A DNA stretch of 64,000 nt. Origin: Lentisphaerota bacterium (lineage in GTDB: Bacteria; Verrucomicrobiota; Lentisphaeria; Oligosphaerales; JABHEG01). Each line of letters opens with the position of its first letter. Positions within the stretch are counted from its first letter, which is position 1. The DNA is taken from assembly GCA_018676675.1 (NCBI GenBank), contig JABHEG010000255.1, positions 1 to 64,000 on the forward strand, written 5' to 3'. The translations under genes were made by a program, and so were the position numbers. This document shows, one piece after another, positions 16,622 to 24,571 of the stretch. The notes beneath the pieces were generated by a model that ran no database searches, had not been told where the DNA came from, and saw nothing but the letters and a program-made list of their open reading frames with translations.

Positions 16622-17101
16622 TCAGTCCTTTGTCGCTTTGCGGATGATGTCCGTGAAATCGTCAGGGCGTTCCTGGATCGCCTGCAGCACGTTCAGACAG
16701 TCTTCACTGCCCATCTGCTGCTCACGCCACACGGCGGGAGCCCAGACCTGAATGGTCGTCACCGACCCAAGGAGCAGAGCTCTATCGGTGATGTCGGCGT
16801 GGGCCAACAGCTTTGGGGTCACTGAGAACCGTCCCTGACGGTCACAGCGAATCTCCTGAGCCATCGAGCCAATCGTCGCCAGGGCACGCGCCGCCTGCTG
16901 ATCCGCGAAGGACACATCCTGGAGCTTATCCAGGAGCTTCCCGAAGGTGGCGGAGGGAACAAGCTGCAGAGACTGACCACGCCCGGGAAGAAGAAAAAAC
17001 TCATTCTCGCCGGGCTCAGCGCTGCGCCATGCCTTGGGCAAGGCAATTCGACGTTGTGGATCCACAACGTTCTCATGCTCACCAAAGAAGCATTTGCTCA
17101 T
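16622..17101 (-). CDS. mraZ: Transcriptional regulator MraZ
   Basis: 159 aa with the two SpoVT-AbrB-like halves of MraZ: VVDPQRRIALPKAWR near the start and EIRCDRQGRFSVTPKLLAHADI in the middle. MraZ forms a ring that binds repeated TGGG-type elements and represses its own dcw operon. The ATG at 17101 is preceded by GAGCGAGG; a GTG at 17113 would place that ribosome site inside the gene. First gene of the cluster, followed at two nt by rsmH. Period-10 repeats lie immediately upstream. Confidence 0.93.
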   Translation of the reverse strand: MSKCFFGEHENVVDPQRRIALPKAWRSAEPGENEFFLLPGRGQSLQLVPSATFGKLLDKLQDVSFADQQAARALATIGSMAQEIRCDRQGRFSVTPKLLAHADITDRALLLGSVTTIQVWAPAVWREQQMGSEDCLNVLQAIQERPDDFTDIIRKATKD

Positions 17102-17119
17102 GCCTCGCTCCACAATTCA

Positions 17120-17159
17120 CTCACCCCAACTCACCCCTATCAGACCCTAACCACACCAA
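17120..17159 (-). promoter_or_regulatory. Candidate MraZ operator, period-10 direct repeats
   Basis: Reading the minus strand from 17159, four consecutive 10-nt blocks begin TTGGT, TAGGG, TAGGG and TTGGG, the last two being TAGGGGTGAG and TTGGGGTGAG. Spacing and GGG core match the known MraZ target, direct repeats of TGGGN with 5-nt spacers. The array lies between a candidate -10 box and the mraZ start, a natural place for autorepression. Confidence 0.6.
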
Positions 17160-17188
17160 CTAATACCTTTTGATCTCCTGGCATGCAA
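17160..17188 (-). promoter_or_regulatory. Candidate promoter of the mraZ operon
   Basis: Minus strand: TTGCAT (17188-17183), 17-bp spacer, TATTAG (17165-17160). Moderate consensus, but the -10 abuts the period-10 repeats, as expected for a MraZ-controlled promoter. Confidence 0.4.
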
Positions 17189-17423
17189 CTCCAAGCCCCT
17201 CGAAAAACGACAAAAATCCGCTTTTTCTTTAAAGAAGAAGCAGGAAGGGGCGGCAGGCTGAGTAATTCAGACCTTGAGTGAGTCTTCGGCCGGAGGCCTG
17301 ACGTCACCTCCGAGAAGCCGGCGAGAGGGTTGGCTGGATGACAAGCCCGGACCACGGGATACGTTACGCGGACTCAAGGGACTCAGAGCACCGAACGACG
17401 TCAACTCAGAGGAGAGTGAGAAC

Positions 17424-18566
17424 ATGCAGCAAGCGGTTTTCGGCATCATAGGCGCAGGTGGGATCGCCCAGTCACAGCACCTCCCCAATCTCGCCCGGGC
17501 GCCCCATGTTGAGCTGAAGACAATCTGCGATCTTCGCGACGACGTGCTTGCGAACATGCAGAGCAAGTACGCGATTCCCTGTGCGGAAACGGACTACCAG
17601 ACGCTCCTGGCTGATCCGGACGTGGATGCAGTAGTCGTCGCGACCAAAGAAGACATGCAGGCTCCCCTGACCGTCGAAGCCTTGAATGCAGGCAAGCATG
17701 TCTACGTCGAGAAGCCCCTCGCCGACACCCCTGAGGCAGTGGAAGCAGTCGTCGCCGCCCAACGCAAGTCCGGGAAGTTCGTCGCCGTCGGATTCAACCG
17801 ACGGATGGCGCCGGCGTACAGGAAGGCCAAGCAACTGGTCACGGCTGACGGTGGGGCCAGGAATATGCACTACCGGATCAGCGACGAGTACTGGAACTGG
17901 GGGCGCAACAACCCGCCTGGGGTCCGGGTGATCCATGAAGTCTGCCACATCTTTGACATTCTCCGCTGGTTCGCGGAGGCCAATCCTGTGAGCATATACT
18001 GCGTGGATTCCCGCCCCGATGACGAGATCTTCGTCATCAAGTTCGACTCCGGCTGTGTGGCCTCGATCACAAACTCGGGATACGTGACCATGGACATGCC
18101 CAAGGAACGGATCGAGGTGGTGTCAGACCTGGGAGCAGTCACCGTTGAGGAGTTCGTCGAACTCAGGACGTACGGCTACCGCGATACAGAGGCCGTCTTC
18201 CGCTTCCCCGGCCACTCCCACCCGGATCGCGAGTTCACCCACAAATACCTCCTGGATACGCTGGGGGCAGACGGACTCTATGCGGTGAGAAAGATGGGCT
18301 GGGAACTGCGGGAACGTTCAAAGAACCTGAACCCGGACTCCCCCGGAATGGATGATGCTGAACTCCAGGACTATTTCAGTCGCCGTTCCCCACACTGGAA
18401 CTACATGGTGGACAAGGGGTGGCTGGTCGCCATGGACCACTTCGCCCAATGCATCCTCGAGGGAACGCCTCCCGAGACGGCCGGGGCCGAGGACGGGCTG
18501 TGGTCGGCTCGGATGAGCGCAGCCGCGATCCGCAGCCGCGAAACAGGCGACGTCGTCACGTTCTGA
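17424..18566 (+). CDS. Gfo/Idh/MocA family oxidoreductase
   Basis: 380 aa. N-terminal Rossmann fold (FGIIGAGGIAQSQHLPNLARAPHVELKTICD) with the NAD(P)-binding GxGxxG variant, catalytic-region motif VEKPLADT (E96-K97-P98), and a C-terminal alpha/beta substrate domain. Family members oxidise or epimerise sugars, inositols and related polyols in the cytoplasm. Residues RVIHEVCHIFDILRWF carry the usual His-Asp pair of the active site. The ATG at 17424 follows AGAGGAGAG at good distance; upstream in-frame codons are mere extension. The neighbour on the opposite strand is a sulfatase, so a sulfated or carboxylated sugar substrate is possible but unproven. Confidence 0.92.
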   Translation: MQQAVFGIIGAGGIAQSQHLPNLARAPHVELKTICDLRDDVLANMQSKYAIPCAETDYQTLLADPDVDAVVVATKEDMQAPLTVEALNAGKHVYVEKPLADTPEAVEAVVAAQRKSGKFVAVGFNRRMAPAYRKAKQLVTADGGARNMHYRISDEYWNWGRNNPPGVRVIHEVCHIFDILRWFAEANPVSIYCVDSRPDDEIFVIKFDSGCVASITNSGYVTMDMPKERIEVVSDLGAVTVEEFVELRTYGYRDTEAVFRFPGHSHPDREFTHKYLLDTLGADGLYAVRKMGWELRERSKNLNPDSPGMDDAELQDYFSRRSPHWNYMVDKGWLVAMDHFAQCILEGTPPETAGAEDGLWSARMSAAAIRSRETGDVVTF

Positions 18567-18653
18567 GTCCGCCCCATGAAACGCCAACGGTGAGCGCCCT
18601 GCCCCGTTTGGTCTGCTGGCACGTGAACCGCTGAACCGTGAACCTGGAACCCA

Positions 18654-18674
18654 CTCCGCGGCCGTTGCGCGGAG
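18654..18674. terminator. Hairpin between convergent oxidoreductase and sulfatase genes
   Basis: Perfect 7-bp stem CTCCGCG/CGCGGAG with a 7-nt loop in the 115-nt convergent gap. There is no T-run on either side, so termination is only suggested by position. Confidence 0.3.
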
Positions 18675-18681
18675 GGTCAAG

Positions 18682-20010
18682 CTAATACAGAGCCGATGCA
18701 CCGACGTCCGGGACGTTGAAGCGATCATCGGTCGTCTCAACGTGCTCACGGAGCAGTTGCCGGTGGGCCTCGAGGGTGTCTTTGTGCCTGGCCTCGACTG
18801 CGAGATTGACCATCTCGCCGGGATCGGTCATCAGGTCGAAGAGCTGCTCCCGATTCCCCCCGCGATCAAAGACGACGTACTTGTGCCGGGCAGACCTGAG
18901 CGCCCGCCCGTGAGTGCCGTAACCCCGTCCCCCATCCAGGAACGTCTCCACTACGAGGGACTCCCGCCACGGGGCATCTCCATTCCCGGAGACCAGGGGA
19001 CGCAAAGACCGCCCCCGGAGTCCCTCCGGTGTCGGGATTCCTGCGTAGTCACAAACGGTCGGCAGCAGGTCAAGTCCATTTGACACGAGGTGCTCCTGAT
19101 CCACCGTTCCCGGAACGGAGTCCGGAGCGCGTATGACCATCGGGACCCGAACGACTTCCTCGAAAAGGCTGCTCTTCTGGTTCCACTGATGGGCTCCGTG
19201 CCCCTCACCGTGATCGCTGGAGAACACAACCACCGTGCTGTCCGTGAGCCCACAGCTGTCCAGCGCATCTAAAATCTCACCAATCTGGGCGTCGACCTTC
19301 TCCACCAGGCGGAAGTAGGCCCAGCGCAGGCGCCGCCATGCTTCTTCGGAGCGCGTCCGGTAAGGATTGATGTTCCAGTTGCAGGCCTGCTCGATCCGGA
19401 GGATCTCCGGTTCGAAGGCAGCGGGCATGAAATTGGCCGGCAGATTAGGACATTCATCTACGGGGGGCGGCTCACCAATACTCCCCCAGGGGAGGCGCAT
19501 GCTCCGGCCCCACTCGCAGATGTTGTGCGGGTTGTCGAAGCTCGCGACCAGGAAGAACGGACGCTGCTCACACGGCGGAAGGCTGCAGTGTCGACGCAGG
19601 AACTCCGCGCAAGCGGGGGCGAGTTCATGGTCATTGAACCCGGAAATGCGTCGGAATCCGTGCCCGTTCTCTTCCGGCATGGCGATCTGCGGCACGTGCC
19701 ACTTCCCGCCATACGCACAGTCGTACCCGGCCGCGCTAAGCAGACGCCCAAGGCCCTGCGACTGCACGTCTTCCCGGATGCTCTCGCCGTTGCACCACGT
19801 TCCGCACTCGTGCGGCATCATCCCGGTGAACATGCTCCCCCGGGAAGGAGTACAAAGAGGCTGAGTGCAGTACGTCTGAGTGAACAGGGCTCCCTCCGCG
19901 GCAAGCCGGTCCATGACTGGCGTACTGAGCTCGGAATTGCCCATACACCCCATCGCAGACGCCGACTGCTGATCCGTGTACACGTACAGAATATTGGGGC
20001 GATCACACAT
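18682..20010 (-). CDS. Type I sulfatase (Cys-type, formylglycine-dependent)
   Basis: 442 aa. Alkaline-phosphatase fold arylsulfatase. Seen: N-terminal metal-binding stretch RPNILYVYTDQQSA, the sulfatase signature PLCTPSRGSMFTG with C53 to be converted to formylglycine, GKWHV, and the second metal motif FSSDHGEGHG. No signal peptide is evident, which suggests a cytoplasmic enzyme acting on imported sulfated sugars, or a wrongly short N-terminus. The ATG at 20010 follows GAGGTG; a GTG lies one codon earlier. Substrate unknown. It needs a maturase (anSME or FGE) that is not in the window. Confidence 0.93.
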   Translation of the reverse strand: MCDRPNILYVYTDQQSASAMGCMGNSELSTPVMDRLAAEGALFTQTYCTQPLCTPSRGSMFTGMMPHECGTWCNGESIREDVQSQGLGRLLSAAGYDCAYGGKWHVPQIAMPEENGHGFRRISGFNDHELAPACAEFLRRHCSLPPCEQRPFFLVASFDNPHNICEWGRSMRLPWGSIGEPPPVDECPNLPANFMPAAFEPEILRIEQACNWNINPYRTRSEEAWRRLRWAYFRLVEKVDAQIGEILDALDSCGLTDSTVVVFSSDHGEGHGAHQWNQKSSLFEEVVRVPMVIRAPDSVPGTVDQEHLVSNGLDLLPTVCDYAGIPTPEGLRGRSLRPLVSGNGDAPWRESLVVETFLDGGRGYGTHGRALRSARHKYVVFDRGGNREQLFDLMTDPGEMVNLAVEARHKDTLEAHRQLLREHVETTDDRFNVPDVGASALY

Positions 20011-20445
20011 CACGTCACACCTCAGTTGCCACCATGAACTGGTTCTGAATACCCTCGAACAAAGGAACGAAAGCGGGCGCCGAGCCCCCGCTGCCTGAAG
20101 CCCTACGGGGAATCAAGCTCCCGGGTCCGGCGTTCTGCAGCCCTCTCCGAACAGACGTCCTGCCGTTCAGACTGCCTCTCAACATAGACAGACACCCCGT
20201 GCTGCACAAGGGCCGGACCCGTCTGCCGAACAGCGCCGCAACTCCGGGGGAAGACGCAGAGAGTCGCCGCCTGAGACCGCGGGCCTTGGGACAGATGCAT
20301 TTGCCGTGTTATAGTGTCATTCCGAGGAGACGGGCCGGTGAACGCCCACCACTGGGTCTGCCGAATGTGGCCAGGGACACCACCCTCACACAACCCTCCA
20401 TCTCAAGGTATTGGAAACCAGACCTGACAACACGGGAAGCACACT
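20011..20445. other. Divergent intergenic region, sulfatase / exbB operon
   Basis: 435 nt without a supported gene. It contains a candidate promoter for the exbB operon at 20286-20315. No other structure seen. Confidence 0.45.
20286..20315 (+). promoter_or_regulatory. Candidate promoter of the exbB operon
   Basis: TTGGGA (20286-20291), 18-bp spacer, TATAGT (20310-20315); four and five of six consensus matches. It leaves a leader of about 125 nt before the GTG at 20446. Confidence 0.45.
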
Positions 20446-21204
20446 GTGATACCGGTGATGACGTTCTGTCCCCCCGCCACTGTTCTGTACGCGTTCAGCC
20501 AAAGTGACGGCTTCGCACGAGCGATCGTCCTGCTCCTCTGCCTTTTGTCCATCTACGCGTGGTCAATCATGGCTGAAAAAGGGCTGGTGATCCGCCGAGG
20601 GCGTCGAGCCAGTCGCCGTTTCCTCCGGGCCTTTTCCATGAGTTCCGGCCCCCTCGATCTGGCCCTCCAAACCGATGACTACAGCAGCCCGGTCGCCCGA
20701 GTCTACGAGTGTGGCGTGGATGAAGTCATGGACGTGCTCCACGTGGATCCGCAACTCATCGACACCTATTGCCGACGACGATCCCTTCCCCGCCCGTTGA
20801 CCTCCTTCGAGGTCGACAAGATCCGCAGTACAATGGAGCGTACCGTGGCTGCCCAGATCATGAAGCTGGAAAGCCGCCTCGGGATGCTGGGGACTACCGT
20901 GACAGTGAGTCCGTTCCTGGGATTGCTGGGAACGGTCTGGGGCGTCATGATGGCCTTCTGCGGCATGGCCCAGAAGGGGCGTCCCGATATCGGCGTGATC
21001 GCCCCTGGTGTGAGTGGCGCACTCCTGACCACAGTCGTTGGACTGATCGTCGCGATTCCGGCCGTAGTCGGCTACAATCTGCTGGCAAACAGTGTTCGCC
21101 AGACGACGGTGGAAATGGATAACTTCCTCGAAGACTTCATCGCGTTGCTCAAGCTGCAGACAGACACGCCAACGTCGCCTCCCGGTGATGAAGAACCGGT
21201 CTGA
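20446..21204 (+). CDS. exbB: ExbB/TolQ/MotA-type proton channel protein
   Basis: 252 aa with three predicted membrane helices: about 24-43, 146-170 and 184-212. The cytoplasmic loop between helices 1 and 2 and the conserved pore region TVTVSPFLGLLGTVWGVMMAF and GALLTTVVGLIVAIPAVVGYNLL are standard for ExbB/TolQ. It forms the pentameric ring that uses proton flow to energise a TonB/TolA-type protein. The GTG at 20446 has GGGAAG six nt upstream; an ATG four codons later is possible. Followed by ExbD and a TonB-like protein, so this is a complete energy-transducing set. Confidence 0.93.
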   Translation: MIPVMTFCPPATVLYAFSQSDGFARAIVLLLCLLSIYAWSIMAEKGLVIRRGRRASRRFLRAFSMSSGPLDLALQTDDYSSPVARVYECGVDEVMDVLHVDPQLIDTYCRRRSLPRPLTSFEVDKIRSTMERTVAAQIMKLESRLGMLGTTVTVSPFLGLLGTVWGVMMAFCGMAQKGRPDIGVIAPGVSGALLTTVVGLIVAIPAVVGYNLLANSVRQTTVEMDNFLEDFIALLKLQTDTPTSPPGDEEPV

Positions 21205-21276
21205 AGGAAAACGCCTGCGCAACGCAGACAACAAACGCCTCCCTGAGAGGACAGCCCACCGGAAATACCGCTGACG

Positions 21277-21690
21277 ATGGCCCGCAGACGCTACGACACG
21301 CAACTTCAGACTGTGACCGACATCAACATCACCCCGTTGATGGACCTCACGTTTCTGTTGCTGATTGTCTTCATGATCACGGCACCCGTGCTGGAGTACG
21401 AAGTCGATGTCTCCCCGCCGCAGATGGAGGCGGAGCACATCGACGAAGAGAGTAGCTTGATGATCAGTCTCAACGTCGACGGCAAGATTGTGTTTCGGAA
21501 AGAGACGTTCAACGCGGAGGGGCTCACCCAACGCCTGGCCCACCTGAGTGCGACCCGCCCAACCGTCACAGCCTTGATCCGTGCCGACGGCGATCGGCCC
21601 TACCGTGAAGTCATCAACGTGATGAAAGCAGTCCGCGCCGCCAACATCAGCAACGTTTCGCTCGTTACTCAACCGGAGGATGTTGAGTAA
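21277..21690 (+). CDS. exbD: ExbD/TolR-type energy transducer
   Basis: 137 aa. Short cytoplasmic start, single membrane helix NITPLMDLTFLLLIVFMITAPV with the essential Asp at position 23, and a periplasmic domain with the usual beta-alpha pattern ending in IRADGDRPYREVINVMKAVRAANISNVSLVT. ExbD dimers sit inside the ExbB ring and carry the proton-accepting Asp. Its TAA stop overlaps the next gene's ATG by one base, showing coupling. Confidence 0.95.
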   Translation: MARRRYDTQLQTVTDINITPLMDLTFLLLIVFMITAPVLEYEVDVSPPQMEAEHIDEESSLMISLNVDGKIVFRKETFNAEGLTQRLAHLSATRPTVTALIRADGDRPYREVINVMKAVRAANISNVSLVTQPEDVE

Positions 21691-22541
21691 TGGCATTGGC
21701 CGAAAGTCACAATGGTTCAGCTGTGTTGATCGACCGGTCGGAACAGCACCGCATCGTGTTTGCAGTGACCGCACTGCACGTTGCGCTGGCTGTCGTCCTT
21801 CTGGTTTCAGGGCTTCTCCAGTTCCGTCGGTTGCCGAAGCTGGAAGCGGTCAAAGTCAACCTTGTGTCGCTGACGCCGGCGCCACCAGCGCCTCCAGCCC
21901 CTCCGGCCCCAGTGGTCCCGGATCCACCGCCGTCTGTGCCCGACCCCACGCCGCCGGTGACGCCACCAACACCGCCGCCGCCCCGCCCCCCGAAGAAGGT
22001 CAAGCCAGCCGTCAAGAAGCCCCCGGTGAAAAAGCCGCCAAAGCCCAAGCCGGTTCCGAAGAAATCGGACTGGGTGGCACGCAAACCTGAAGACATTGCC
22101 AAAAGCGCCAAGCTGAATCGTCGCCCCAAACCGGCGCCGTCCCGCCCTGTGGCAACCGTGAGTGCAGCCGATATCGAAAAGCGCCTCAACGCGGGGGTGA
22201 AGCGGTTGCGAATCTCCGCCCCGACAGCTCAGCAATCCGCGGCATCAGGAGCACAGATCGGCCAATACTACGATGTGGTCGGCGCGATGCTGAGAAGGAT
22301 GTGGCTGCAGCCCACACGATCAGAGGTCGGCGGCGGGAACCCAACCGTCAAAGTGAGTGTCACCGTGCTGGCCGACGGTCGAGTGTCAGCCGCTCGGATG
22401 GTGCAAAGCTGTCCCAGCCGAGCCATGAATATTTCCGTCACCCGTGTTCTCAAGGGCCTCACCGTCCTGCCGGCGCCGGCAGATTACGGCATACGCAACG
22501 CGAGCGTCCCTATCCAGATCGTGTTCGAGCTTGACGGGTGA
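21690..22541 (+). CDS. TonB/TolA-like energy-coupling protein
   Basis: 283 aa. N-terminal anchor helix (about 27-48), a long Pro/Lys/Val-rich spacer (about 65-155) able to span the periplasm, and a C-terminal domain (about 195-283) of the TonB class: YYDVVGAMLRRMWLQPTR..VKVSVTVLADGRVSAARMVQSCPSRAMNISVTRVL..IQIVFELDG. GGAGG in the end of exbD serves as its ribosome site. The C-terminus resembles TonB more than TolA, but without an outer-membrane receptor or TolB gene here I cannot decide between them. Probable role: transmit ExbB/ExbD energy to an outer-membrane partner. Confidence 0.87.
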   Translation: MALAESHNGSAVLIDRSEQHRIVFAVTALHVALAVVLLVSGLLQFRRLPKLEAVKVNLVSLTPAPPAPPAPPAPVVPDPPPSVPDPTPPVTPPTPPPPRPPKKVKPAVKKPPVKKPPKPKPVPKKSDWVARKPEDIAKSAKLNRRPKPAPSRPVATVSAADIEKRLNAGVKRLRISAPTAQQSAASGAQIGQYYDVVGAMLRRMWLQPTRSEVGGGNPTVKVSVTVLADGRVSAARMVQSCPSRAMNISVTRVLKGLTVLPAPADYGIRNASVPIQIVFELDG

Positions 22542-22616
22542 CCCCCTGCCAAGCCAGCCGCCGTCTGGCTTCCGGGCCGGACGACGGGCAACCGTGACAA
22601 CGACCACCACAAGTCC

Positions 22617-24557
22617 ATGAGTGCGAAGATGACGCCCAACCAGAACCGCCGAAGAAGCCGCTCGCAGGTCGCCACAGCCATCGGGGTCCTGCTCTGGGCC
22701 GCTTGCGCCTGCTGGGGCCAGCCTGAGGGCCGCGAACTGCTCAGGAACGGAGGGTTCGCCGAAGGCGACGACCGACCGACGCACTGGTTCACGCGAGTCA
22801 GCGCAAGCACGGGAGCGTTCCGCGTCATCCCCCCGAAGCGGAAAGAGGAACCCTCGACCCTGATCGCTGAGGTCCTCCGCCCGTCAAGTCGGCCGTGGAC
22901 CATGGAACTGCGCCAGAGCATCGACGGGCCAATGAAGAAGGGCGAGAAGGTGTACATCACCTTCGACTACCGGATTACCCCCGGCTATGCCTTCCACTGC
23001 TACTGGCAGATTGAGGCCGCTCCCTGGAGCAAGCTGTTATCAATCCGCTTGGCCGCGGACCCCGAGGCCAAGAAGAGCGAGTGGCAGAAATGCATGATGG
23101 TCACAGAGAACTTCCTCGACCTCCCAGCCCGCAATACCTCCCTGACGTTCCACCTCGCGGAACAGAAGGGCACGTTACAAATGCGCAATGTGAGCATGAT
23201 CGCGTTCGACCTCGACACGCCTCTTGAGAGCTTGCCAACCAATTGCTACCCCGTCTTCGGAGGGGACTATCACGACAATGATTGGCGCAACACAGTCCTC
23301 GGGCGGATAGAGGAACTCCGCACCGGTCAACTCAAGGTCATCGTGTCGCGCGGCGGGGAGCCTGTTCCGGACGCCAAAGTGACCCTCACCCAGCAGTCCC
23401 GGCACTTCCTCTTCGGAACGGAGGTCGCCGTTCCCTACTTCAGCGACGATGTCCTTGAGCGGGCTCAGTTCGTGGATTTCCGCAAACGCCTCGAAGGAGT
23501 GGAAGAGAAGCTGCCCAAGTACCGTAAGAAACTGGCCGACCCGCGGCTCTTCAACATGGTCTCACTGCGTGACGCCCTCGTGTGGCGCACCAATGCAGCC
23601 TGGGGTGACGCGTTCGCGGAAGCGGCTGTAGATGCGTTCCTGGAACAAGGGCTCGAAGTCCGTGGGCATGCGCTCTACTCACCCGCGCTGCGCTTTGCCC
23701 CTCCACAGTGCCGCACGATGGATAAGGGAGATCTCGCGACCAGCCTGGGGAAGTTCATCACCCGCCAGGCCCGGAAATACAACCAGAAGGTCGGCCAGTG
23801 GGATGTTGTCCACGCCCCACTGACGTTCGCGGAAATGTACGACAAAATCGGCGAGGACAGCCTGGTGGACGCATTCAAGAGGGCAGAGGCTGAAGCACCC
23901 GAAACCGTATTCCTGCTCAGCGATGACAAGTCCCTCGTTGCCTACTCAACCGAACACGTTGATGAGCTGCTCGATCTCGTCCGCTGGCTGCAGAGCCAGG
24001 GCGCCCGGATCGACGCACTGGCACTCAACGCGACCATGACGCGACCGTATATCGCCCCGCACGCCATCGAACGTCGTCTTGATCAGATTGCCGAGATAAC
24101 CAAGCTGCCACTCATCATCACCGCCCTTGCAGTAGATGCCCCGAGAGAGAGTATCCAGGCTGAACGCCTTCGCGACCTGCTCCTTCTGTTCTTCTCCCAC
24201 CATGCCGTAACAGGTGTCTGCCTCAAGGGCCTGTGGGAAGCAGAGATGCCGGCCGGAAACGCCGCCCTGTTCCGCAAGAATTTCGCCATCAAACCAGCGG
24301 GAAAAACGTACGAGAGCCTTCTGACCGAGGAATGGTGGACACACGCCCAGCAGAACACCAACCCCGACGGCACAGTGCAGGCAACCTGTTTCCTGGGCCG
24401 CTACAACGTGGTCGTCAAGAAAGGCGAACAACGTGTTCAGAGACAGATCGTGCTGGAAGGAGGGGATATGGAACTGGCCATTGACCTCGCGGAAAAGCCG
24501 GCCGAGGAAGCAACCACGGAACCGGCCGAACGTGACGCCCCCGTCGAGCAAGAATAG
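22617..24557 (+). CDS. Secreted GH10-like protein lacking both catalytic glutamates
   Basis: 646 aa. N-terminal signal (RSQVATAIGVLLWAACACWG), then a CBM4/9-like jelly roll (about 40-205: LLRNGGFAEGDDRPTHWF..QSIDGPMKKGEKVYITFDYRI), a linker, and a domain from about 255 to 580 that follows the order of GH10 xylanases (FGTEVAVPYF, VRGHALYS, WDVVHAPL, LPLIITALAVDAP, GVCLKGLWEAEMPAGNAALF). In GH10 enzymes the acid/base Glu sits in VVNEP and the nucleophile in ITEFD; here these are H399-A400 and A503, so hydrolysis is not expected. A carbohydrate-binding or sensing role is my inference. It lies 75 nt after the TonB-like gene and 14 nt before aroA. The start is uncertain (another ATG four codons later; no strong ribosome site). 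Confidence 0.82.
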   Translation: MSAKMTPNQNRRRSRSQVATAIGVLLWAACACWGQPEGRELLRNGGFAEGDDRPTHWFTRVSASTGAFRVIPPKRKEEPSTLIAEVLRPSSRPWTMELRQSIDGPMKKGEKVYITFDYRITPGYAFHCYWQIEAAPWSKLLSIRLAADPEAKKSEWQKCMMVTENFLDLPARNTSLTFHLAEQKGTLQMRNVSMIAFDLDTPLESLPTNCYPVFGGDYHDNDWRNTVLGRIEELRTGQLKVIVSRGGEPVPDAKVTLTQQSRHFLFGTEVAVPYFSDDVLERAQFVDFRKRLEGVEEKLPKYRKKLADPRLFNMVSLRDALVWRTNAAWGDAFAEAAVDAFLEQGLEVRGHALYSPALRFAPPQCRTMDKGDLATSLGKFITRQARKYNQKVGQWDVVHAPLTFAEMYDKIGEDSLVDAFKRAEAEAPETVFLLSDDKSLVAYSTEHVDELLDLVRWLQSQGARIDALALNATMTRPYIAPHAIERRLDQIAEITKLPLIITALAVDAPRESIQAERLRDLLLLFFSHHAVTGVCLKGLWEAEMPAGNAALFRKNFAIKPAGKTYESLLTEEWWTHAQQNTNPDGTVQATCFLGRYNVVVKKGEQRVQRQIVLEGGDMELAIDLAEKPAEEATTEPAERDAPVEQE

Positions 24558-24571
24558 GGCCTGTTCATTCC

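Noticed and set aside
20563..21774. 403-codon minus-strand frame across exbB, exbD and the TonB-like start
   Set aside because: It spans three well-supported genes and has a His/Gln/Arg-rich shadow composition.
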